Origin: a virus
Length of the DNA stretch: 22,340 bases
Direction: 5' to 3' (one strand)
IMG/VR virus record: IMGVR_UViG_3300028706_000043
Coordinates: 1 to 22,340 of that record
Under the pieces are notes generated by a model. That model was given only the letters and a program-made list of their open reading frames with translations. It did no database searches and had not been told where the DNA came from. Every line of letters begins with the position of its first letter. Within the stretch, counting starts at the first letter, position 1. The position numbers and the translations under genes were made by a program. Shown one piece after another: positions 7,132-12,270 of the stretch.

Positions 7132-7321
7132 CAATAACCTCCTCATAAGTTATTCGATTTATCTCGTTATTATAGTTTTTTCCGAGATATTCCCAGTTTA
7201 TACTCTTTTCTCCCAACTTGTCAAGGATTGATTGTTCAAGAGAAATGGCATTATCTTCAGCTAAAACATTAAATTTAGCATAATGATCGAGAGCCCAGAT
7301 TTTGACTATAAATTGTTTCAT
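7067..7321 (-). CDS. Small hypothetical protein (84 aa)
   Basis: No family is recognised. It starts MKQFIVKIWALDHYAKFNVLAEDN, a beta-then-helix pattern, and continues with LEQSILDKLGEKSINWEYLG, as in many small phage accessory proteins. The RBS is weak (AGAAAG 10 nt upstream). It begins just after the MCP terminator and overlaps the next gene by 65 nt. A consensus-like promoter (7197-7224) lies inside it. The protein could be real and expressed by read-through past the terminator, or the region may mainly serve as promoter DNA for the downstream gene. Confidence 0.55.
   Translation of the reverse strand: MKQFIVKIWALDHYAKFNVLAEDNAISLEQSILDKLGEKSINWEYLGKNYNNEINRITYEEVIDDTRPIQTKKVLGVEVGTGAC
7197..7224 (-). 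promoter_or_regulatory. Promoter candidate inside the 84-aa gene
   Basis: On the minus strand a perfect TTGACA (7219-7224) is followed after 16 nt by TATAAA (7197-7202; 5 of 6 consensus). It lies about 65 nt upstream of the start codon of the 69-aa gene and 120 nt past the MCP terminator, so it could restart transcription after the capsid operon. Being inside a coding frame is a reason for caution. Confidence 0.5.
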
Positions 7322-7341
7322 GGTTTTTTCTTTCTATTTAG

Positions 7342-7370
7342 AAAATGTGGCCGAACTATGTCCGGCCACA
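7342..7370 (-). terminator. Rho-independent terminator after the major capsid gene
   Basis: On the minus strand a perfect 8-bp GC-rich stem, TGTGGCCG (rc of 7363-7370) with CGGCCACA (rc of 7346-7353), encloses a 9-nt loop. It is followed directly by TTTTC (7341-7345). It starts 15 nt after the MCP stop codon. The orientation is clear because no T-run follows on the plus strand. Confidence 0.8.
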
Positions 7371-7384
7371 AAATTTAATTATGC

Positions 7385-8299
7385 TTACGCACCTTCGCAA
7401 CCAAAGATACCTCTATAGTCTGATACTCCAAATGAGTATCTTTCTCTAGCTTTGTATCTAACGTTACCAGTATCAAAGTCACCTTCCATTGCAGTTGTCA
7501 ATGGTGCTCTAGTGAACATTTTCATACCGTTAGGACAATCTGTAATGATGTACCATGAGTCAGAATCAGTTAAGAAATTGTTCACTCTATAACCTTGAGG
7601 AACCATTCCCATTGATGCAACAGCATTGATATCATTATCAGCTGTACCAGTTCTACCTTGAGATTTTAACAATCTCTCAGCTGAGAACTGATTAGCAGAA
7701 GGAATTATCATTTTAACTCCTTTAGCTGCCACTCTTAACCCACGTTCATCAGTAAATGCAGCAATGTCAATCAATGCTTGCTCTAATGATGTTTCATTTA
7801 AGTCTGCTTGCGTAGTTAAAGTGTTTTTAACATTAGTTCCACTCACAGTTGTGTGAGCAGTGTTAAATAAAGAAACACCATCCCCTGAATCAAAACCGTC
7901 TGCCGTAGGTAGACCATTGTTCAGTGGAGCTGCTGCTTTCACTTGTTTTGCATTAGACATAGATCTTGCTAGAGCTTTTGTGTATCTAGAAGAAATTCTA
8001 TCGTAGAGATTATCTTCGATAGCTTCTTCCGTGATAGCAAATGCTAAAGCAATTGTATCGTGTGTGTAACGAGCTGTGTAAGTTTCTTGAGACTGATCGT
8101 AATTTACGCCAGACCCTTCAACTTTCACGTTTGCGTTTGCGAAACCACTTAACATTACTTCCTCTTCGAAAGCTCTGTCAGATGATTCGTTGGTATAAAT
8201 CTCAGCGTGCTGATTATCATACCTTTTGTACTCCAGACCGAATAGTGCATTCAGGCCTGGCTCTAACTCTTTAACGAGTTGTGCTCTTGATATTGCCAT
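7385..8299 (-). CDS. Major capsid protein, HK97-fold, Mu gpT-like (304 aa)
   Basis: This is the main shell protein. The N-terminus (AISRAQLVKELEPGLNALFGLEY) and the following acidic/aromatic stretch have the look of the Mu gpT-like branch of HK97-fold capsid proteins. The conserved regions are FAITEEAIEDNLYDR (N-terminal arm and long spine helix area), LAVRSMxNAKQ-like ALARSMSNAKQVKAA, and the C-terminal P-domain strand SWYIITDCPNGMKMFTRAPL. The ending RERYSFGVSDYRGIFG is typical of this family. The length of 304 aa is normal. AGGAG stands 7 nt before the ATG. The gene follows scaffold and decoration genes in the usual head order and ends at a strong terminator, as expected for the most abundant product. 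There is no N-terminal protease domain, so the scaffold is separate (9453-10406). Confidence 0.85.
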   Translation of the reverse strand: MAISRAQLVKELEPGLNALFGLEYKRYDNQHAEIYTNESSDRAFEEEVMLSGFANANVKVEGSGVNYDQSQETYTARYTHDTIALAFAITEEAIEDNLYDRISSRYTKALARSMSNAKQVKAAAPLNNGLPTADGFDSGDGVSLFNTAHTTVSGTNVKNTLTTQADLNETSLEQALIDIAAFTDERGLRVAAKGVKMIIPSANQFSAERLLKSQGRTGTADNDINAVASMGMVPQGYRVNNFLTDSDSWYIITDCPNGMKMFTRAPLTTAMEGDFDTGNVRYKARERYSFGVSDYRGIFGCEGA

Positions 8300-8308
8300 T
8301 TTATGCTC

Positions 8309-8908
8309 CTAAGTTCCAGACCCGACAAATTCGGACAAGTTTTGTACAACTTCCAAAGAACAGTACGCAGCAGTTAAGTCGCTGTTTTCTGTTTCTTCAG
8401 CACTTCTTAGTAATCTCCAAGAATGTGTAGTTGCATGTGTTGTCGCGATTTCAAGGGATGTTGTTGATCTTCCAGTTGACGTGCTTCCGCCTGTATTGGC
8501 GTTAACAGAAAACGTTTCCATAAATTTCACGTGAGCAGCAGGAACATTTGCAGCTACTGCAGTGTCCGATGCTATTGTGTATTTTTGGAAAGGATAATCA
8601 TTAACAAACGCTTGTGTGTCTTCGCTGTTTGCTGGAGTAATTGTTGCGTCATACCAATGCGCCCAAGTGGGTTTATTAGTAGAAGCTGCGTTATAGTAGA
8701 TTCCGTACAGAACACCGATCGTTGTAACGGTATCGGCGCTTTCACCAGTAATCATATAACCGCCTGTCGATTTCATCGCCATGCCGTTAAAAAGATCAAC
8801 TGATGCTGCAGAATCAATCCAGTATTGAGAAAGACCTTGAGTCGCAGGTGTGTTACCTAACGTCCCAGATTGTCTAAAACCAAAACCGGCGCTGTTTCTA
8901 TTAGCCAT
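8309..8908 (-). CDS. Putative capsid decoration / head-stabilising protein (199 aa)
   Basis: No named family is certain. The gene is directly upstream of MCP (9-nt gap), where decoration proteins commonly lie. The chain is Thr/Ser/Ala-rich, with a start (ANRNSAGFGFRQSGTLGNTPATQG) that looks disordered or head-binding. A beta-rich middle follows (TTIGVLYGIYYNAASTNKPTW, FQKYTIASDTAVAANVPAAH), then a C-terminal segment with SWRLLRSAEETEN. I have seen this protein type next to MCP in uncultured marine phages but know of no demonstrated function. AAGGAG 8 nt before the ATG supports the start, and the leader has a nested hairpin (8924-8952). Confidence 0.7.
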   Translation of the reverse strand: MANRNSAGFGFRQSGTLGNTPATQGLSQYWIDSAASVDLFNGMAMKSTGGYMITGESADTVTTIGVLYGIYYNAASTNKPTWAHWYDATITPANSEDTQAFVNDYPFQKYTIASDTAVAANVPAAHVKFMETFSVNANTGGSTSTGRSTTSLEIATTHATTHSWRLLRSAEETENSDLTAAYCSLEVVQNLSEFVGSGT

Positions 8909-8923
8909 GTTATTACTCCTTAT

Positions 8924-8952
8924 GTGACCTGTCCTTGCGGACCTCCAGTCAC
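8924..8952 (-). promoter_or_regulatory. Nested GNRA-capped hairpin in the leader of the decoration-like gene
   Basis: On the minus strand the outer stem GTGAC/GTCAC (8948-8952 with 8924-8928) encloses an inner stem GTCC-GCAA-GGAC (8931-8942), whose GCAA loop is a GNRA tetraloop. It sits 4 nt upstream of the AAGGAG of the 199-aa gene, in the 75-nt gap after the 154-aa gene. It could mask or expose the RBS or protect the transcript. No T-run follows, so it is not an intrinsic terminator. Confidence 0.5.
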
Positions 8953-8983
8953 GGTTGATTTAAATCGGATAGTTTAAGAAATA

Positions 8984-9448
8984 TTATTTCTTTGTACCAC
9001 CGAAGGTTGTGCGAGACTGCCTATCAACATTGATTGGCATACTCTTATGCTCTTCCCTCATTAAATCGTTTTCAATTGCTTCTTCCTGACCTTCAGATTG
9101 TTTTTTGAAGTATTCAGTTCGAGAACGCGCGATCTCTTCAGGTACCCTTGCGAGCAAAAGGCCACCGACCCCAATCACTCCTGCGTATTTACCATCAGTG
9201 ACTACGGGATAATCAGTATCTTTATATTCGTCAGCTCTCACTAACTCATAACCAGATCTTAATCTTCCAGAAATATTTTTAGAATCGTGAAATCCTAAAC
9301 TTTCTGCCCGTATCCATCTGTGTCGGAATCCATCCGGCGCAGGCGGTGCATCTAGAGAAGATGGAGGAGCCCACTCTTTTGGTCTTTCAGTATTTGACCG
9401 AGTTTGGCTCGCACGAGAAGTTACTTTTTTGTCATTTTCTTTTTTCAT
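8984..9448 (-). CDS. Conserved head-region protein of unknown function (154 aa)
   Basis: The pattern RHRWIRAESLGFHDSKNISGRLRSGYELVR, followed by YPVVTDGKYAGVIGVGGLLLARVPEEIARSR, is familiar to me from marine phage head clusters, without an assigned function. The first 35 residues are polar and Pro-rich. A compact domain spans about residues 40-110, and a charged helix (YFKKQSEGQEEAIENDLMREEH) and a basic tail ending in FGGTKK follow. GGAAGGAG about 9-11 nt upstream supports the ATG at 9448. It lies between scaffold and decoration genes (4 nt after the scaffold stop), so a capsid-assembly or portal-vertex role is likely but unproven. Confidence 0.7.
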   Translation of the reverse strand: MKKENDKKVTSRASQTRSNTERPKEWAPPSSLDAPPAPDGFRHRWIRAESLGFHDSKNISGRLRSGYELVRADEYKDTDYPVVTDGKYAGVIGVGGLLLARVPEEIARSRTEYFKKQSEGQEEAIENDLMREEHKSMPINVDRQSRTTFGGTKK

Positions 9449-9452
9449 ATGC

Positions 9453-10406
9453 TTATGCTCCTTCCGTGAGTTTTAATTGTTTTGCATAGTCTTCGAGTGG
9501 CACACCTAATTTTTTAGCTATTGCTACCTGTGAAGATGTGAGTCTCACAGTTTTGCGACCAGATTTTACGCTTCTATTAGCTGAAGCTACCGACTGAACG
9601 GGTCTGTTCGTTGCTATGTTTTCAGTATTACCAAATTTATGGGGAAAGTCAACTTTTATTCTCTTGTCTACTTCCGCATAATATTCACTAGATTGAGGAT
9701 CAAAACCTTCAGCAACTAGGTCTTTATGGACCTCAAATGCTGTAAAAGTCATCGCTCTATCTTGCCCAAACCATTTATTTCTACTTGCCCAATCCTCTGC
9801 TTGAGGGTCTGGAGCTGGTAAATCTTGTGGTGTGGGTTGGCGTAAATTACCACCGTCTTGTAGTCGGACAGGTTCCTGTCTAACGGGTTGTTGTTCTTTT
9901 CTTTGCTCCAATTTTGCATTTTCAAATGCAAGTGTAGCAATTCTTTTATTAGCTTCGACTTGAGCAGTTGCATCACCAGCTTCGATTGCCGTCGCAAGTT
10001 CTTTTTGCGCGGAATCCATTCCAGTTTTTACATTCTCCTCAAATTTTTTAGTGTAATCAGAATCAACTTTTTGAAATCTTTCATTATCAATTTGTCTTTT
10101 CTGTTCTACAGCTTGTGCATATTCCACAGCTGCAGCTTCTCTACGTTCTGCTTCTCTCATCTTACGAGTAAGTTTTGCAATACGAGATTGAACACCTTTA
10201 CTATAAACTTCTAATTCTTCGTCCTGTTTTCCTGTTTCAGTTTTTACTGGTTCTTCTTTTACTTCTTCTACTACTGTTTCCTGTTCCGTGTTTTCTGGTT
10301 CAACTTTATTGACTACTTCTTCTGGTAAATCAACTTCGGTTTCTGGACCTGAAGTATCTATATCTACCATGGGTTCGTCATGTTTTATTTTATTTTCTTC
10401 TGGCAT
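9453..10406 (-). CDS. Scaffolding protein-like (317 aa)
   Basis: This gene probably guides capsid assembly and is then removed. It has the classic composition: a strongly acidic N-terminus (residues 1-65, rich in Glu/Val/Pro) and a long charged helical region (RKMREAERREAAAVEYAQAVEQ to about residue 175) suited to coiled-coil dimers. A Gln/Pro-rich linker follows, and a C-terminal basic segment (RSVKSGRKTVRLTSSQVAIAKKLG) that resembles capsid-binding helix-turn-helix ends of scaffolds. The patch WFGQDRAMTFTAFEVHKDLVAEGFDPQSSEYYAEVDKRI is a conserved domain in these proteins. It sits between the GroES-like gene and the head genes, 4 nt before the 154-aa gene. AGGAAGGA precedes the ATG. There is no visible protease motif. 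Confidence 0.75.
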   Translation of the reverse strand: MPEENKIKHDEPMVDIDTSGPETEVDLPEEVVNKVEPENTEQETVVEEVKEEPVKTETGKQDEELEVYSKGVQSRIAKLTRKMREAERREAAAVEYAQAVEQKRQIDNERFQKVDSDYTKKFEENVKTGMDSAQKELATAIEAGDATAQVEANKRIATLAFENAKLEQRKEQQPVRQEPVRLQDGGNLRQPTPQDLPAPDPQAEDWASRNKWFGQDRAMTFTAFEVHKDLVAEGFDPQSSEYYAEVDKRIKVDFPHKFGNTENIATNRPVQSVASANRSVKSGRKTVRLTSSQVAIAKKLGVPLEDYAKQLKLTEGA

Positions 10407-10420
10407 AGTTCCTTCCTATG

Positions 10421-10867
10421 TTAATATTTGTGCAGGATATCTGTTGGATCCTGAACCGTTGCTAAAACTTCATCTTCATTAAGAAGACGAACTTCCCCAC
10501 CCTCAATTTCTATACGTGATCCTGCATAACGCGCAAAGACCACCCAATCACCAACCTTGCACCACGGACCGTTTGGATATCTCTCCTTATCCACATAACA
10601 CGCATCTCCCATTGCAAGAACACTTCCGCATTGTGAGGCTACTTGTTGCCTGTCTACAGTTTCATTTCCTAGTAAGATTCCGCCTTTAGTTTTTTCATCT
10701 ATTCTAAATGGTAAAACTAGCATTCTCCAACCAGTAGGTTTAGGTAATTTTGTTGTTTCTTTTGTAATTTCTTTTTTTGGTTCTGATTTTTTTACACCAA
10801 CTAAATCTTTATTTGGTAGTGCTATCTTTGAGTTTGTGGTCTCCAATATCGATGACTGTTCCTTCAT
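10421..10867 (-). CDS. Phage GroES-like co-chaperonin (148 aa)
   Basis: This is a Cpn10 co-chaperonin that would cap the host GroEL and help fold phage proteins, most likely the capsid protein as with T4 gp31. The Cpn10 domain spans about residues 44-142. The start GWRMLVLPF (46-54) is followed by the mobile loop DEKTKGGILL (57-66), whose GGI-LL contacts GroEL. VGDWVVFARYAG and IEGGEVRLLNEDEVLA match the C-terminal half. The first 40 residues are a Lys/Ser-rich extension not present in bacterial GroES (97 aa), and an insert around CYVDKERYPNGPWC carries two Cys. I start at 10867 because AGGAG lies 6 nt upstream. A longer in-frame ATG at 10924 lacks this and would be fully inside the upstream gene. 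The first 59 nt overlap the preceding gene. Confidence 0.88.
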   Translation of the reverse strand: MKEQSSILETTNSKIALPNKDLVGVKKSEPKKEITKETTKLPKPTGWRMLVLPFRIDEKTKGGILLGNETVDRQQVASQCGSVLAMGDACYVDKERYPNGPWCKVGDWVVFARYAGSRIEIEGGEVRLLNEDEVLATVQDPTDILHKY

Positions 10868-11051
10868 TTTTCTCCTCTGAGTTAAGCAGGCTAGAAAGTT
10901 CCTGACGCACTGATTCCAATGCATTGATTTGTCCTAATATATATCTATATTTTTCCATACTGTCAACACCAGTAGTGATGACAATAGTTAAACTATTTAA
11001 TTGTGATTCGATCGCTCTTTGTAATTTATAAATTACTGTTTCGGGACTCAT
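10809..11051 (-). CDS. Small helical protein preceding GroES (80 aa)
   Basis: No named family. The pattern ETVIYKLQRAIESQLNSLTIVITTGVDSMEKYRYILGQINALESVRQELSSLLN is one I remember as a small conserved protein in pelagic phages; it is nearly all helix. The last 25 residues are charged and polar. Its 3' end overlaps the GroES-like start by 59 nt in another frame, so the two are probably translated together. The RBS is weak: the upstream region is only an A/T-rich run after the 100-aa gene. The helix pair could form a dimer, perhaps an assembly or packaging accessory. No function can be assigned. Confidence 0.75.
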   Translation of the reverse strand: MSPETVIYKLQRAIESQLNSLTIVITTGVDSMEKYRYILGQINALESVRQELSSLLNSEEKNEGTVIDIGDHKLKDSTTK

Positions 11052-11062
11052 TTTTTAAGAAA

Positions 11063-11365
11063 TTATTTTTTACTTTCTAATGCTTTTTTAAACATTCTAC
11101 CTATTACTTTAGAATTGTCTTTCATAATTTGTTTTTTTCTATCTGATTCTTTCATAGATTTTCCTGTTTTCTTTTTAAAAGTTAAAGGCATTTTATTTTC
11201 TATTTCAAACAATGTTTGTTTTAATTTTGCTTTAGAACCTTTTGTTTTTTGTATAGCAATATTTAATTTGCTTTTAGCTTCACCTAATTTTGTTTTATTA
11301 ACTTTTGGTAATACTCCTTTAATAGCACTCCAACCTGCTTGACCTGCTTTTACCCATCCTGACAT
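11063..11365 (-). CDS. Small highly basic protein (100 aa)
   Basis: No family is recognised. About a quarter of residues are Lys, in blocks such as KQTLFEIENKMPLTFKKKTGK and SDRKKQIMKDNSKVIGRMFKK. An N-terminal helix-like stretch (GWVKAGQAGWSAIKGVLPKV) carries two Trp. A predicted helical, DNA-binding or membrane-attaching peptide would fit. The ATG follows AAGG in AAGGAAAAAAATAATG and overlaps the preceding stop by 1 nt. It forms a pair with the next basic gene, and the two basic proteins lie between the holin-like gene and the helical 80-aa protein. Confidence 0.68.
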   Translation of the reverse strand: MSGWVKAGQAGWSAIKGVLPKVNKTKLGEAKSKLNIAIQKTKGSKAKLKQTLFEIENKMPLTFKKKTGKSMKESDRKKQIMKDNSKVIGRMFKKALESKK

Positions 11366-11697
11366 TATTTTTTTCCTTTTAATTTTTTTAATAATTCTTT
11401 TGTTCTATCTGGTAAATCTTTTTTCATTATTTTATCTACAAGTTTAGGATTTTTTTTAGTAAATTTTCTAGACTGTTTTAATATTCCTTTAACAATCGAA
11501 GGCACTCCTGCTGGATTTCCTTTTGTTGGTCCTTTAACACGCGGTTGTGTTGGGTTAACTGGTGCACCTTTTTCTTTTTTTAAAGTTTTCATTGCAACAC
11601 CTAAATCAAAATCTTTTTTGTTTATATTAGGAACTTTAGGAACTTTTCTATCTCTTCCCATGTCTGCTCCGCCACCTAAATTAAATCTTTTTCTCAT
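11365..11697 (-). CDS. Small highly basic Pro/Lys-rich protein (110 aa)
   Basis: No family is recognised. Strongly basic, with a Gly-rich start (RKRFNLGGGADMGRDRK), a Pro/Lys-rich middle (KGAPVNPTQPRVKGPTKGNP) and a Lys-dense helical C-terminus (FTKKNPKLVDKIMKKDLPDRTKELLKKLKGKK). It is probably largely unstructured. The GGAGG in the last codons of the preceding gene (GGGKK) lies 9 nt before the ATG at 11697, and both ends overlap their neighbours by 1 nt. Together with 11063-11365 it could be a DNA-associated internal virion protein. That is inferred from composition and position only. Confidence 0.68.
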   Translation of the reverse strand: MRKRFNLGGGADMGRDRKVPKVPNINKKDFDLGVAMKTLKKEKGAPVNPTQPRVKGPTKGNPAGVPSIVKGILKQSRKFTKKNPKLVDKIMKKDLPDRTKELLKKLKGKK

Positions 11698-12086
11698 TAT
11701 TTTTTTCCTCCGCCGTTTCTAAATATTTGTGTTCCCTTTATACCAAAAATACTTGCGCATACAAGTATCCATAAATTTGTAAACCAGCTTGGAAGCGCCT
11801 GGAAATGGTCAAAGAACATTTTTATCTTATCCATAGCTGCCGGATCGTCTGACCAAACCCCATAGGCGAGCACCAAAATTGGCAACGTTAAAATTAATAA
11901 AACCACCTCGTCCTTATAATCTGAATCTCTCGATTCTAAAAGTTTGCCCTGGTATTCTGTCTCTCCACGGGCCATTTTTGTGGCTGCCATATGTTGTGCA
12001 TCAGCCATAGCCATCTTAGTCTCTTGTTTTTTCTTATAGATGTGCGTGCCAGCGTTTAAAGCAAGCTTAATTGCTCCTAACCACAT
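11697..12086 (-). CDS. Holin-like membrane protein (129 aa)
   Basis: A small membrane protein with a polar first half (residues 1-58, amphipathic helix with Ala/Met/Lys) and two membrane segments: EVVLLILTLPILVLAYGVW (60-78) and about 102-118 (FTNLWILVCASIFGIKG). They are joined by a loop with SDDPAAMDKIKMFFDHFQALPSW. The C-terminus is short and positively charged (NGGGKK). Size, two-span topology and position in the structural cluster fit a holin that opens the inner membrane at lysis, or a GTA-type holin. No endolysin is visible in this window, so a role in DNA ejection or assembly is an alternative. The first codons lack an obvious RBS; the ATG sits next to the stop of the 56-aa gene (1-nt gap). 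Confidence 0.6.
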   Translation of the reverse strand: MWLGAIKLALNAGTHIYKKKQETKMAMADAQHMAATKMARGETEYQGKLLESRDSDYKDEVVLLILTLPILVLAYGVWSDDPAAMDKIKMFFDHFQALPSWFTNLWILVCASIFGIKGTQIFRNGGGKK

Positions 12087-12087
12087 A

Positions 12088-12258
12088 TTAAACCCAAGTT
12101 ACTGGTTTTTGTTTTCTAGCAGCGCCAGAACCTTTAACTTCTTGTTTGTTGCCAACAGCTAAATAAGATTTTCCTCTAAAACTTGTTGCTGATCTTGGAT
12201 CAACAATTTTTTTAGAATCTTCCATTTTAATTATTGTAGGCTTTTTATAGTTTTGCAT
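12088..12258 (-). CDS. Short conserved-looking basic protein (56 aa)
   Basis: The reading frame MQNYKKPTIIKMEDSKKIVD continues to a C-terminal QEVKGSGAARKQKPVTWV before TAA at 12088-12090. It fills the otherwise empty gap between portal and holin-like gene, and its stop lies 1 nt from the next ATG. Codon use is like the neighbours, and AAAGGT lies about 7 nt upstream. A Gly-Ala-Ala-Arg block near the C-terminus recalls short tail pieces (RGxGAAxRG) that I remember in marine phages next to portal genes. Function unknown. Confidence 0.6.
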   Translation of the reverse strand: MQNYKKPTIIKMEDSKKIVDPRSATSFRGKSYLAVGNKQEVKGSGAARKQKPVTWV

Positions 12259-12270
12259 AATATTTACCTT

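Noticed and set aside
7132-7146. Earlier ATG (7146) for the 69-aa gene
   Set aside because: The AGGAGG would then be inside the coding region; the ATG at 7131 has it at ideal distance.
9749-9997. 82-aa minus-strand frame inside the scaffold gene
   Set aside because: It lies fully within the 317-aa scaffold-like frame, which has strong compositional and motif support; no RBS supports a second frame.
10868-10924. Longer GroES start at 10924
   Set aside because: It would add 19 residues without similarity to Cpn10 and has no RBS; AGGAG fits the ATG at 10867.
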